Assembly: GCA_031553615.1 (NCBI GenBank)
Contig: JAVBLJ010000062.1
Span: forward strand, 1-64,000
DNA from: WQXF01 sp031553615
Lineage (GTDB): Bacteria > Bacillota > Clostridia > Christensenellales > Aristaeellaceae
Direction of reading: 5' to 3'
DNA length: 64,000 nucleotides
Part shown: piece by piece, positions 1-8,702 of the stretch
How positions within the stretch are numbered: position 1 is the first letter of the stretch
Layout: each line of letters starts with the position of its first letter
Notes under the pieces: generated by a model
Told to the model about the DNA's origin: nothing
Seen by the model: the letters and a program-made list of their open reading frames with translations, nothing else
The model's database searches: none
Translations under genes and position numbers: made by a program

Positions 1-62
1 ACCTGTGAGTTCCGGGCATCTGTGAAGGTGCAACTTCGCAGATACTATAAGGATAACCGAAG

Positions 63-139
63 TGGTGGGGTCAATAGGACTCGAACCTACGACCTCTACG
101 ATGTCAACGTAGCGCTCTAACCAGCTGAGCTATGACCCC
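63..139 (-). tRNA. tRNA-Val (anticodon GAC)
   Basis: Read on the minus strand, this folds as a canonical cloverleaf. The seven-base acceptor stem GGGGTCA pairs with TGACCCC, and a D arm (AGCTC...GAGC) follows. The anticodon stem CTACG/CGTAG encloses loop TTGACAT, giving anticodon GAC for valine GUC and GUU codons. The T arm carries GGTTCGAGTCC. The discriminator is A, and the CCA tail is encoded in the DNA at 63-65. Bases 1-62, downstream of the gene, show no second tRNA that I can support. Confidence 0.95.
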
Positions 140-292
140 AAGACGACGTTATTTATCATACATCACTTGCAAAAAAAAAGCAAGCAAAACCTTCGCGTAT
201 CACGGCAATTGCATTAGGGTATAAAAAATGGTAAATTGGACCAAAAGGGAAAGGCAAAGGAAAGGCGAACACCTTAGGAGAGGTGAAGCGGA

Positions 293-988
293 ATGAGCGT
301 CCGGGGATTAATAGACTTTTTGGGGGAAGCGAGTGATCCGCGCCGGGACTATGGGAATGAGAGACATCGACTGGTAGATATACTGGTAATTGGTCTGTGT
401 AGCACAATCTGCGGAGGAAAAAGCTTTGAAGATATGGAGGTGTTTGGTGAAACACGCGAAGAGTGGCTTGGCACATTTTTAGAATTGCCAACGGGATTCC
501 GAGCGCCCATACATTTATGCGGGTGTTCGAGCGTTTGGAAAGTAGAGAATTGCTCAAATGCTTGCATGAATAGTTTGATAGCGCGCCATTGGAGAAAAGC
601 AGTGGGCGATTAGCAAACACCCCACGCTATAGGATGATATCCAAGAATATATCAAATGGTTGCAGAGAGAACCGACGCAGCTCGTTTCCAGCCAGTGGGT
701 TGGAAGCACAGAAAAAGATCATGGCCGAATTGAGCGATGCGAAGAAACGACAATAATGGACGTGGAATGGCTTCGTAACGCAGAGCAGTGGTGCGACTTG
801 CGTATGATTATTCGCCATAGGTGTACTTCACTCAATTGATGAAGGCCAGTCGACAACAGAGCGTTTCTACATAAGCAGTTCCGAAACCACTCCAGAGCAA
901 TTTGGTTACATCATTCGCAATCATTGGTCTATAGAAAATAGCTTACACTGGATGCTGGATGTACTATATCGAGAAGATGCTTCACAGT
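293..988 (+). pseudogene. Decayed ISAs1-family transposase remnant
   Basis: A ribosome site (GGAGAGGTGAAGCGG) precedes an ATG at 293. The first ~70 codons match the N-terminal domain of ISAs1-type transposases (DPRRD..NERHRLVDIL, then FEDMEVFGE). A frameshift near 500 is followed by an in-frame stop and a large internal deletion that removes the expected catalytic core. The family's C-terminal part then reappears in fragments: KDHGRIER near 720, DVEWLR near 765, and IRNHWSIENSLHWMLDV near 915-960. Homology ends within a few bases of the tlyA stop codon. The copy cannot encode an active transposase. Possible left-end sequence lies around 214-245 but no terminal inverted repeat could be paired, because the right end is lost. 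Confidence 0.85.
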
Positions 989-1798
989 TCAGGGGCGCAG
1001 CGTACGGTGCGCATCGGCCACTGTGCGTTCGATCGCCTCCGCCCAATCGGTCGGGACGGTCGCCTTTTCAGGCAGCAGGTGCACCAGGAATTCGATGTTT
1101 CCCTCGGGGCCGGTCACCGGGGAAAAATCCAGCGCTGCGCAATGCCAGCCCAATGCTTCCACGCCCGAAAGGATTTGCGAAATCACGTCGCAATGTGTGT
1201 GCGACTCGCGAACGACCCCCTTCTTCCCTACGCGCTCCTTGCCAGCCTCGAACTGCGGCTTAATGAGCGAAACACAGCGGCCCGAGGAGCCCAGTATGCC
1301 AAACAGTGCGGGCAAGATTTTGAGGATAGAGATGAAGGACACGTCCATCACCGCCAGCGTGGGTGCGGCCTCGAAGCTTCCGGCGGCCAAGTAGCGCGCG
1401 TTGGTGCGTTCCATCACGGTCACGCGCGGATCGGTGCGCAGCTTCCAATCAAGCTGGCCATAGCCCACGTCCACCGCGTACACACGCTGTGCACCTGCGC
1501 GCAGAAGCACGTCGGTAAAACCGCCTGTCGAAGCCCCCACATCGATCGCCACCGCGCCCTGCGCATCAATGCCAAACACACGCAGCGCTTTTTCCAGCTT
1601 GAGCGCGCCTCGGCTCACGTACGGGTGCTCCGCCCCGCGCACGTACAGCTCATCCTCCGCTGTAACGGAATGGGAAGCCTTGTCTGCCTTTTGCCCATTG
1701 ACGTATACGGTGCCGGACATGATGAGCGCCTGGGCCTTCTCCCGGCTCTCGGCCAATGCGCGCGCCACCAGCGCAACGTCCAACCTCTGCTTATCCAT
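989..1798 (-). CDS. tlyA: TlyA family rRNA 2'-O-methyltransferase (hemolysin A-like)
   Basis: About 269 residues. An N-terminal S4 RNA-binding domain (residues 1-60, beginning MDKQRLDVALV) precedes an FtsJ-type Rossmann methyltransferase. The SAM site IDVGASTGGFTD is at about 86-97, and the K-D-K-E-type residues include D in AVDVGYG and K in LIKPQFE. TlyA proteins methylate ribose positions in 16S and 23S rRNA, and the haemolysin label is historical. I chose the ATG at 1798 because GGGAG sits 7 nt upstream and the protein then starts at the S4 domain. It overlaps the dxs stop by 8 bp. In many Clostridia nadK, argR and recN follow tlyA; here the reading ends directly against the transposase remnant. 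Confidence 0.93.
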   Translation of the reverse strand: MDKQRLDVALVARALAESREKAQALIMSGTVYVNGQKADKASHSVTAEDELYVRGAEHPYVSRGALKLEKALRVFGIDAQGAVAIDVGASTGGFTDVLLRAGAQRVYAVDVGYGQLDWKLRTDPRVTVMERTNARYLAAGSFEAAPTLAVMDVSFISILKILPALFGILGSSGRCVSLIKPQFEAGKERVGKKGVVRESHTHCDVISQILSGVEALGWHCAALDFSPVTGPEGNIEFLVHLLPEKATVPTDWAEAIERTVADAHRTLRP

Positions 1799-3701
1799 GG
1801 GCACGCTCCCGAGCGCCACGCCCTTCCAGCGCGGAGGCGACGCGCTCCGCCACTGATTCCGCAGTCAGACCGCAGAGCGAAAGCAGCTGATCGACCGATC
1901 CGTGTGTCACAAAATCATCGCAAATGCCCAGCAGCGCCACCGGAGTCGGCAGACGGTGCGCGATACAGTGCCCGGCGACCGCCTCGCCGAATCCGCCGAG
2001 CAGCGAATGCTCCTCAAGCGTCACGATGGGCACGCCGCGCTCGGCCAGCTCCGCGAGCATTACCGCATCCAGCGGCTTGATGGTGGACGCGTTGACCACG
2101 GTCGCGCGAATGTCGCGCACCGCCAGCAGCTCGGCGCTCTCCAGCGCGGTGCGAACCATGCGCCCGTAGGTCAGAATAACCGCATCGGCTTGGAGCGAAC
2201 CCAGCGCCTCCCACCGTCCGGGGACGAACTCCCCGTAGAGATGGGTGGCTGACATATCCACCCCATCACGCGCATAGCGGATCGCCAGCGGAACCTCCGC
2301 GCGCAGTGAATAATTCATCATGGCGTCCAGCTCCTGCAAATCGCGCGGGGCTAGGATTTGCAGCTGCGGAATGTGCCGCAGGAAGGCGATATCGAACACG
2401 CCGTGGTGGGTAGCGCCATCGTCACCCACCAGCCCCGCCCGGTCGATGAGCAGGCAGACCGGCAAGCGCTGCAGGCAGATATCGTGCACAATCTGATCGT
2501 ACCCGCGTTGCAGGAAGGTGGAATACACGGCAAAGTAGGGCCGCATTCCTCCGGCGGCTAGGCCTGCCGCCAGGGTGACAGCATGCTCCTCCGCAATACC
2601 TACATCGAAGCAGCGCTCGGGGAACGCCTTTTCGAACGGCGTAAGCCCGGTGCCCAGCCGCATGGCGGCGGTGATCGCCACCACGCGCTTATCCTGCTCG
2701 GCCAGACGTGCCAGCGCTTTGGCCGCCACCGCACCAAACGAAGGCACCGCGCTCTTCTGGCGTACATGGCCGTTTTCCACCAGGAAGGGCGGTGTTCCGT
2801 GAAAGCTCTCGGGCTTACGCTCGGCGCGCTCGTAGCCCCGGCCCTTTTGCGTGACGACGTGAATGAGCACCGGCGTGTCGCTGATGCTCTTCGCTTGCTC
2901 CAGCACGCGGATCAGGATGGGCATATCGTGCCCATCGATGGGTCCAAGGTAGCGGAAACCCAACGTTTCAAAAAATTCGCCATGCACGAAAAAGTGCTTT
3001 ACGTTGTTCTTGAAGGTTTCCAGCGCATGCGATACGCGCTTTCCAACCACGGGGATGCGTTGCAATCCGCCCTGCACGACGCGTTTTGTGCCCCGCCAGC
3101 GCCTGCTGGCGCGCAGGCGCGTCAGATGTTTGGAAAGGGCGCCGACATTGCGTGAGATGGACATCTCGTTGTCGTTGAGTATCACGATAAGCGGCGAATC
3201 CATGATGTCCAGCTTGTTGCCCGCATCGTTGAGAGCTTCGTAGCTCATGCCGCCGCCCAGTGCGCCATCACCCACTAGCGCCACCACATGATGATTTTCA
3301 TGCTGAAAATCCCGGGCGCGCGCCAGCCCCAGCGCCGCCGAGATCGCGGTGGACGCATGCCCTACCCCGAACGCATCGTGGGGACTTTCCTCGCGATTGG
3401 GGAAACCGCAAATGCCACCGAAGCTGCGCAGCATGCCAAAGGCTTCGCGCCGTCCAGTGAGTATCTTGTGCACATAGGCCTGGTGACCCACGTCGAACAC
3501 CAGCTTATCACGCGGGGAATCGAATGCGCGGTGCATCGCCAGCGTCAGCTCCACCACGCCCAGATTGGGTGCGAGGTGCCCGCCCTGGCGCGCGACCGTA
3601 TCGATCAAAAGCTGGCGGATTTCCCCGGCCAGCTCCTCCAATTGCGCCATAGAAAGTGTGCGAATATCCTGCGGCTGGTTCACCGTATCCAAAATGCTCA
3701 T
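1791..3701 (-). CDS. dxs: 1-deoxy-D-xylulose-5-phosphate synthase
   Basis: First step of the non-mevalonate isoprenoid pathway: pyruvate and glyceraldehyde 3-phosphate condense to DXP with thiamine diphosphate. The 636-residue product is full length. It shows the substrate-site histidine in DVGHQAYVHK, the TPP/Mg motif GDGALGGGMSYEALNDAG, the catalytic Glu region VGIAEEHAVTLAAG and the transketolase C domain. The ATG at 3701 is preceded by GGGGTGA and lies 5 bp after the previous gene. It sits downstream of ispA, so one operon makes both the C5 precursor route and the C15 prenyl synthase. The same operon also carries exonuclease VII and tlyA, a common arrangement in Clostridia. Confidence 0.97.
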   Translation of the reverse strand: MSILDTVNQPQDIRTLSMAQLEELAGEIRQLLIDTVARQGGHLAPNLGVVELTLAMHRAFDSPRDKLVFDVGHQAYVHKILTGRREAFGMLRSFGGICGFPNREESPHDAFGVGHASTAISAALGLARARDFQHENHHVVALVGDGALGGGMSYEALNDAGNKLDIMDSPLIVILNDNEMSISRNVGALSKHLTRLRASRRWRGTKRVVQGGLQRIPVVGKRVSHALETFKNNVKHFFVHGEFFETLGFRYLGPIDGHDMPILIRVLEQAKSISDTPVLIHVVTQKGRGYERAERKPESFHGTPPFLVENGHVRQKSAVPSFGAVAAKALARLAEQDKRVVAITAAMRLGTGLTPFEKAFPERCFDVGIAEEHAVTLAAGLAAGGMRPYFAVYSTFLQRGYDQIVHDICLQRLPVCLLIDRAGLVGDDGATHHGVFDIAFLRHIPQLQILAPRDLQELDAMMNYSLRAEVPLAIRYARDGVDMSATHLYGEFVPGRWEALGSLQADAVILTYGRMVRTALESAELLAVRDIRATVVNASTIKPLDAVMLAELAERGVPIVTLEEHSLLGGFGEAVAGHCIAHRLPTPVALLGICDDFVTHGSVDQLLSLCGLTAESVAERVASALEGRGARERAHG

Positions 3702-3705
3702 GCGC

Positions 3706-4152
3706 TCACCCCAATACCACACCGACGATAACGCCCAGCAAAGCCCCGGCGAACACCTGCACAGGCGTGTGGCCGATCAGCTCCTTCAGCTTTTCCTCGT
3801 CGATGCCCTTGCCTTCGTGTATCATATCGTCAATAATGCGGTTGAGCACCGCTGCCTGCTTCCCGGCCGCGCGGCGCACCCCGGCCGCGTCGATCATCAC
3901 CACCATGGTGATGCAAGCAGCCAACGCAAACACCGCGCTGCTGAAGCCTTCTTGAAAGCCGATGGCCATGCTAACCGCACACAGAAAGGCTGCATGGGAG
4001 CTGGGCATGCCGCCCAGGCCGAAGAATCGAGAGAAATCCATTTTTCGCGTAAGCAAGTAGTTGAGCAATACCTTGAGGATTTGGGCGCAAAACCATGCGC
4101 CCACGCCCGCATGCAACACGCGGTTGCCCAGAAAATCGATGAACTGATCCAT
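3706..4152 (-). CDS. DUF212 / divergent PAP2-like membrane protein (YuiD type)
   Basis: A 148-residue integral membrane protein with about four hydrophobic segments and the motif GGMPSSHAA near residue 47. That motif is shared by the DUF212 family, which is distantly related to PAP2 phosphatases. The family's biochemical role is not established. Position between ispA and dxs suggests a link to prenyl-phosphate or lipid metabolism, but that is inference. The ATG at 4152 has GGAG 6 nt upstream. Length is typical for the family, and nothing looks truncated. Confidence 0.88.
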   Translation of the reverse strand: MDQFIDFLGNRVLHAGVGAWFCAQILKVLLNYLLTRKMDFSRFFGLGGMPSSHAAFLCAVSMAIGFQEGFSSAVFALAACITMVVMIDAAGVRRAAGKQAAVLNRIIDDMIHEGKGIDEEKLKELIGHTPVQVFAGALLGVIVGVVLG

Positions 4153-4161
4153 GCTTTACTC

Positions 4162-5073
4162 CTATGCTTTGCGTGAAGTGAGCCGATCAGCGAAAGCGAG
4201 CAGCTCGCCTGCCCGATCCGCGAAGTTGGCGAGCGCGGATTGCGCCTCGCGATGCAGCTCCCCGGCCTTGGCGTGCGCGGCTTCGACGCCCAACAGGGAG
4301 GGCCAGGTAAGTTTGCCGCGCTGCGCATCCATGCCGGTGGCCTTGCCCAGGGCAGCGGCATCCCCCTCCAGGTCCAGCAGGTCGTCCGCGATTTGAAAAG
4401 CCAAGCCCACGCTGCGCCCGTAACGCTCGAGCGCCGCAAGCTGCGCGGCATCCGCGCCGCACAGCAGTCCCCCCGCGACCACCGGCGCGGAGAGCAGGTC
4501 GGCCGTCTTGTGCAGGTGGATGTACAAAAGAAGCTCCTCGTCGCCCGGTTGCCCTTCGCTGAGCACGTCCAGGCTTTGGCCGCCGATCATGCCCGTGATC
4601 CCCGCGCGGCGGCTGATTTCCTCGATGGCCGCCACATGCCGTTCCAGATGGGCCGGATAGCGCAACGCATTGCGCAACATAAGCTCATGCGCCTCATTGA
4701 GCAGCCCATCCCCCGCCAATATCGCCATTCCAACCCCGAACACCTTGTGATTGGTAGGGCGTCCTCTGCGCAGGTCATCATCATCCATGCCGGGCAGGTC
4801 ATCGTGGATCAGCGAATAGGTGTGGATCATTTCCAGCGCACAAGCCAGCGGCATCGCCTCCTGCAAATCGCCGTCCAACATCTCGACGGTGCGCAGCAGC
4901 AGCAGCGGCCGAACGCGCTTTCCCCCCGCCAGCAGCGAATACCGCATCGCTTCGGCGAGCGATCCCGGTGCTTTGCCGTGCTCGTATCGGATCGCGGTGG
5001 CGGGCATAAGCGCATCCAGCGCTTCCTCCACCCGGGCGAACAGCACCTCGTGCGCAATCATCGCTTGGGCCAT
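4162..5073 (-). CDS. ispA: Farnesyl diphosphate synthase / short-chain polyprenyl synthetase
   Basis: Condenses IPP with DMAPP and GPP to make C15 farnesyl diphosphate, the precursor of undecaprenyl and quinone chains. The first aspartate-rich motif DDLPGMDDDDLRRG (about residue 90) and the second, QIADDLLDLEGD (about 230), are intact. GGKRVRP, the IPP-binding segment, lies near residue 50. About 303 residues, as usual for IspA. I chose the ATG at 5073 because AGAGG is 7 nt upstream; a GTG two codons earlier is possible. The spacer to xseB is a tandem repeat array. Confidence 0.95.
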   Translation of the reverse strand: MAQAMIAHEVLFARVEEALDALMPATAIRYEHGKAPGSLAEAMRYSLLAGGKRVRPLLLLRTVEMLDGDLQEAMPLACALEMIHTYSLIHDDLPGMDDDDLRRGRPTNHKVFGVGMAILAGDGLLNEAHELMLRNALRYPAHLERHVAAIEEISRRAGITGMIGGQSLDVLSEGQPGDEELLLYIHLHKTADLLSAPVVAGGLLCGADAAQLAALERYGRSVGLAFQIADDLLDLEGDAAALGKATGMDAQRGKLTWPSLLGVEAAHAKAGELHREAQSALANFADRAGELLAFADRLTSRKA

Positions 5074-5087
5074 CTTCACGCCTCTCT

Positions 5088-5159
5088 CTATTCCTCGATG
5101 TGTATATTTTTCGATGTCTATTCTTTGATGTCTATTCTTTGATATCTATTCTTCTATAT
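5088..5159. repeat. 14-bp tandem repeat between xseB and ispA
   Basis: About five degenerate copies of CTATTCTTTGATGT fill the spacer. The units at 5118-5131 and 5132-5145 differ by one base; 5104-5117 and 5146-5159 are more diverged. The last unit covers the xseB stop codon and its final four codons, so part of the array is translated. One of several short-unit arrays in gene spacers of this window. Confidence 0.85.
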
Positions 5160-5424
5160 CTATCTCGAACGGCACCCATTCCGCGCTTGGATCGGGTTCT
5201 CCGTTGCGGGATTGTAGCATTTCGATGCGCTGTTCGCCTCGCTTGAGAATCGCTTCCAATCGCGCATGCAGCGCCATGCCGCGCTCGAAGGCTTCCAGCG
5301 TTTGCTCCAGCGAAAGCTCGCCGGCTTCCATGCGCTCCACCAGCGCTTCCAATTGCACCATGCTTTCCTCGTAGCCTAGATCCTGCTCCTCTGCGGGAGC
5401 CGTCTTTGCCTTCTTTGCGGGCAT
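5146..5424 (-). CDS. xseB: Exodeoxyribonuclease VII small subunit
   Basis: Small subunit of the nuclease that degrades single-stranded DNA into oligonucleotides; several XseB chains assemble on one XseA. The 92-residue product has the family's helical core (GYEESMVQLEALVERMEAGELSLE, split across residues 17-40) followed by EAFERGMALHARLEAIL. A lysine/alanine-rich N-tail and the acidic C-terminal EIDIEE flank it; the latter is encoded by a repeat unit. The ATG at 5424 is preceded by GGGGAGTGAGG. An upstream in-frame extension overlaps xseA and is unlikely to be used. Confidence 0.93.
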   Translation of the reverse strand: MPAKKAKTAPAEEQDLGYEESMVQLEALVERMEAGELSLEQTLEAFERGMALHARLEAILKRGEQRIEMLQSRNGEPDPSAEWVPFEIDIEE

Positions 5425-5462
5425 GCGTGCCTCACTCCCCTTTTTGCTCTTTTTTCGCTCTG

Positions 5463-6677
5463 TTAAGTGTGCTCCTCCGCGCGATCGACCGATTCGGCTA
5501 TCGCATGCACCCGGCCATCGCACATACGCACGCTAAAGCGTTGCCCCGCTTCGATTTCGCGCGTCGAAAGCACGGGTTTTCCTTCGGAAACCAGGTACGC
5601 ATATCCGCGCGCAAGCACCGCGTGGGGGCTGAGCGCCTGCAGACGTTCGCCCAGCGCACTCCAGCGCGCCTTGGCCGCATCCGCTCGTTGCCGGGTTTGC
5701 CAGCCGATGCGCTGGTGCAGATGCGCAAGCCGCAGCCTTTCGGTTACCAACACGCGAGCCGGATGCCGGTTCTCCAATCGGGCTTTGATGCGCTCCAACC
5801 GTGCGCTCACCCGCAGCGTGCGCTGCTCCGCCGCCTGAATCAGCCGCCTGCGCTGCACGTCGAGCGCATAGGCTAATTCCCCGGTCTTCTGCACGATGTG
5901 CTCCGCGGCAGCCGAAGGCGTGGCAGCTCGAAGATCGCTCACGAAATCGGCAATGGTGAAATCGGTCTCGTGGCCCACGGCGGATACCACCGGCACCGGG
6001 CAGGCAGCGATGGCACGCGCCACAATTTCCTCGTTGAACGCCCAAAGCTCTTCGATGGAGCCGCCGCCGCGCCCGATGAGGATCACGTCGACCTCCGGGA
6101 CGGTGGAGAGCGCACGAATACCGTGCACGATCTCCTCCGCAGCGCCCTCGCCCTGCACCCTCGCGGGGCAGAGCAAGATGCGTACGCGCGGGTTTCTCCG
6201 CGTAGCCACGTGCACAATGTCGCGCACCGCCGCGCCCGTTGGCGAGGTGACCACGCCCACGGTGCGGGGCAGCAGGGGCAGCGCGCGCTTTCGCGAAGCG
6301 TCAAACAGCCCTTCGGCCTCCAGCTTGCGTTTAAGCGCTTCAAACCGCACGAACAGCTCGCCTACGCCATCCTCGCGCATGCCGTCGGCGTAGAACTGGT
6401 ATTGTCCATCCTTGGCATAAAGGCTAACCTGGCCGCTAAGCACCACTCGCATGCCCTCGGCAGGGCGCATGCGCAGCGTTTCCGCACTGGAGCGGAACAT
6501 CACGCAGGCGATGCGCGCCTCGGCATCCTTGAGCGAAAAATACAGGTGCCCCGAGGTGTGACGCTTGAAGTTGCTGATTTCGCCGCGCAGCTTCACGCGC
6601 TTGAGCATGGGATCGGCGGCCAAACTGCGCCGCACGTATTCGTTTAGCTGCCCTACCGACAGCACCCATTCATCCAT
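5463..6677 (-). CDS. xseA: Exodeoxyribonuclease VII large subunit
   Basis: Catalytic subunit of exonuclease VII, 404 residues. An N-terminal OB fold (residues 1-100, with GEISNFKRHTSGHLYFSLKD) precedes the catalytic domain carrying VGVVTSPTGAAVRDI, ILIGRGGGSIEELWAFNEE and SAVGHETDFTIADFVSD. A basic coiled-coil region and a short C-terminal tail (LARGYAYL) follow, all in the usual order. It is the next gene upstream of xseB, 38 bp away, so the two subunits are made from the same message. The spacer to folD upstream carries a 15-bp tandem repeat. Confidence 0.96.
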   Translation of the reverse strand: MDEWVLSVGQLNEYVRRSLAADPMLKRVKLRGEISNFKRHTSGHLYFSLKDAEARIACVMFRSSAETLRMRPAEGMRVVLSGQVSLYAKDGQYQFYADGMREDGVGELFVRFEALKRKLEAEGLFDASRKRALPLLPRTVGVVTSPTGAAVRDIVHVATRRNPRVRILLCPARVQGEGAAEEIVHGIRALSTVPEVDVILIGRGGGSIEELWAFNEEIVARAIAACPVPVVSAVGHETDFTIADFVSDLRAATPSAAAEHIVQKTGELAYALDVQRRRLIQAAEQRTLRVSARLERIKARLENRHPARVLVTERLRLAHLHQRIGWQTRQRADAAKARWSALGERLQALSPHAVLARGYAYLVSEGKPVLSTREIEAGQRFSVRMCDGRVHAIAESVDRAEEHT

Positions 6678-6697
6678 CTACAGTCGCTACCCTTCCC

Positions 6698-6757
6698 AAA
6701 GCTCCCTTTTTTAAAGCTCTCTTTTCAAAAGCTACCTTTTTTAAAGCTACCTTATTA
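6698..6757. repeat. 15-bp tandem repeat, four copies
   Basis: Four head-to-tail copies of AAAGCTACCTTTTTT-type units (6698-6712, 6713-6727, 6728-6742, 6743-6757) fill most of the 104-bp gap between xseA and folD. Copies differ at 1-4 positions. The minus-strand reading is A-rich and lies just upstream of the weak xseA ribosome site. Confidence 0.88.
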
Positions 6758-6781
6758 TACGTTACCCTTTTTACGAGATGC

Positions 6782-7630
6782 CTAGTGCGCGGAACGCTCG
6801 GCAGCCTCCAACGTGTTGTTGAGCAGCATCACGATGGTCATCTTGCCCACTCCGCCCGGTACCGGCGTGATCGCGCCCGCGATCTCTTGCACCGCATCAA
6901 AATCGACATCGCCCACCACCTTGCCATCCACACGGTTGATGCCCACGTCGATCACCGTAGCTCCCGGCTTTACCATGTCGGCAGTAACGAAGCGCGGCTT
7001 GCCGATGGCAGTCACCAGGATATCGGCGCGGCGGCAGTGCTCGGCCAGGTTCTGCGTGCGCGAATGGCAGATGGTCACCGTGGCATTGGCATGCATCAGC
7101 AGCATCGCCATGGGCTTGCCCACGATGTTCGAACGGCCAATCACCACCGCTTCCTTGCCCGCGATCGGGATGCCGTAGTGCTCCAGCAACGCCATGCAAC
7201 CCTTGGGCGTGCAGGGTATGAGCGCAGGCAGGCCGCTCACGAGCCGCCCCACATTGACCGCGTGGAACCCATCCACATCCTTGGCCGGATCGATGAGCGC
7301 CAGCACGGGTTCCTCCTCCAGGCCCTTGGGCAGCGGCAACTGCACCAGGATTCCATGCACCGAGGCATCGGCGTTGAGTTCGCGCACTTGGCGCTCCAGC
7401 GCTTCCTGGGGTGTATCGGCAGGCAGACGGATCACCGTGGAACGCACGCCAATCTGCGTGCACCCCTTTTCCTTGTTGCGTACGTAGATTTTGCTGGCTT
7501 CATCTTCGCCTACCAGCACCACGGCCAAATGAGGCTCGACGCCCCTTTCCTTCAGCGCGTTGGCGCGCTCCGTCAGCTTGTCCATCCAGAGCGCAGACAC
7601 CAGTTTTCCATCGATTAGCGTAGCGGGCAT
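6782..7630 (-). CDS. folD: Bifunctional methylenetetrahydrofolate dehydrogenase / cyclohydrolase
   Basis: Interconverts 5,10-methylene-, 5,10-methenyl- and 10-formyl-tetrahydrofolate using NADP, supplying one-carbon units for purines and formyl-Met. 282 residues. The catalytic Lys lies in ASKIYVRNKEKGC, the family signature GILVQLPLPKGL is near residue 80, the NADP-binding GRSNIVGKPMA follows, and the C-terminal signature is ITPVPGGVGKMT. The ATG at 7630 has AAAAGGAGG at ideal distance; upstream in-frame codons are ignored. Part of the nusB-xse operon. Confidence 0.97.
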   Translation of the reverse strand: MPATLIDGKLVSALWMDKLTERANALKERGVEPHLAVVLVGEDEASKIYVRNKEKGCTQIGVRSTVIRLPADTPQEALERQVRELNADASVHGILVQLPLPKGLEEEPVLALIDPAKDVDGFHAVNVGRLVSGLPALIPCTPKGCMALLEHYGIPIAGKEAVVIGRSNIVGKPMAMLLMHANATVTICHSRTQNLAEHCRRADILVTAIGKPRFVTADMVKPGATVIDVGINRVDGKVVGDVDFDAVQEIAGAITPVPGGVGKMTIVMLLNNTLEAAERSAH

Positions 7631-7736
7631 AAGAAGACCTCCTTTTGGGGTGAGGGTAAGTGCTTTTTCGAGCACTTTGATTTCGGGCGCTTTGCATCAA
7701 CGATCACCGCATGAGCGTGTTTTGCGTTACGGCATC

Positions 7737-8702
7737 CTATTCCGAGGTAGTTTCCCGCAGGCGCTCCAGGCCAATCAGCGCTGCGCCCACCGCGTTGTCC
7801 CCCGCCAAATCTGGCCGGGCGAAATGCAGGCGCACTTCGGGCCCGCGCCGTCTCAGGCGGTCGGCCAGCAGCGTGCCAAAGTGCTGCGAGGACGCAACCC
7901 CGCCCGCGAGTAGAACATCGCCGAGGCCGGTGCGCTCTACCCCCAGCGCGATCATGCGTGCGATGGTGCGGGCCAGCACGCCGAATACTTCCGCAGCGAT
8001 GCGCTCCGGGGAATGCGTTCCCGCCGCGATCCAGCGCATCGCTTGCGCTTCCGCGCCGGAAAGGTGACAGTTCACAGCCTCACCTTGCGCCTGTACGCTG
8101 ACGCCCAGCAGCTGCTCCGCCTTCCCGCTCAGGGCAAGCTGCTCCAGCAGCGGCCCGCTGGGGAAGGGCAAGCCGAGCGCCACGCCCACCCGGTCGACCA
8201 GTTGACCCGCGCTGATGTCTGCCGTTCCGCCAAGGCAGCGCACCTCCTGCCCCTGCTTATGCAAAAGCTCGGTGGTGCCACCCGAAAGGTGCAGCGCTAG
8301 AAAATCCTCGTGCATGGACAGCCCGGTATCCACCAAGGCCGCATGCAGGTGACCGGACTGATGATCCGAAGCGTAGAAGGACACGCCCAGCAGCGAAGCG
8401 ATCGAACGCCCTTGGCTTTCGCCCACGCAGAACACCGGCATGTACGAATCGTCGGCAGCGCGCGGCCTGGTCGAGGCACACACCGCGCAAATCTCCAGCG
8501 AAGGCGCGGCCTTGCGAAGCTCCGCCATGAGGCCCGGCAAGGCCCTAACATGGAAAAAGCCGGCTTGCGATTGCTGCAAGCCGCGCGATTTCGCAGGCAC
8601 CTCGAGCAGTTTGCGGCAGGAGGCAACGATGCCGCCCTCCCAATCGACCGCCGCTACCGAGGTCGTATAGCAGCTGGTATCCAACCCAAGCACAGCCTTC
8701 AC
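7737..8702 (-). CDS. TsaD/Kae1-like paralogue (Gcp superfamily, role unknown)
   Basis: A 321-residue ASKHA-fold protein similar to TsaD but clearly divergent. It keeps a metal-site pattern H-x3-H (DHQSGH, about residue 117), an LSGGTTEL phosphate loop, a GGTADISAGQLVDRVG segment and a second glycine loop LLAGGVASS. A closing segment, AGDNAVGAALIG, parallels TsaD's C-terminal signature. Family knowledge: TsaD makes tRNA t6A with TsaB/TsaE, and a dedicated TsaC is at 46710-47750. This shorter paralogue next to nusB and folD is probably not the t6A enzyme itself; its substrate is unknown. Starts with GTG, overlapping the nusB stop as GTGA. Confidence 0.82.
   Translation of the reverse strand: MKAVLGLDTSCYTTSVAAVDWEGGIVASCRKLLEVPAKSRGLQQSQAGFFHVRALPGLMAELRKAAPSLEICAVCASTRPRAADDSYMPVFCVGESQGRSIASLLGVSFYASDHQSGHLHAALVDTGLSMHEDFLALHLSGGTTELLHKQGQEVRCLGGTADISAGQLVDRVGVALGLPFPSGPLLEQLALSGKAEQLLGVSVQAQGEAVNCHLSGAEAQAMRWIAAGTHSPERIAAEVFGVLARTIARMIALGVERTGLGDVLLAGGVASSQHFGTLLADRLRRRGPEVRLHFARPDLAGDNAVGAALIGLERLRETTSE

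Noticed and set aside
1..62. Second tRNA at the window edge
   Set aside because: No T-loop or acceptor pairing can be built from the bases present.
959..2080. Long plus-strand reading frame over tlyA and dxs
   Set aside because: It is antisense to two well-supported genes and its amino-acid composition (His/Arg/Ala-rich) reflects GC-rich third positions, not a protein family.
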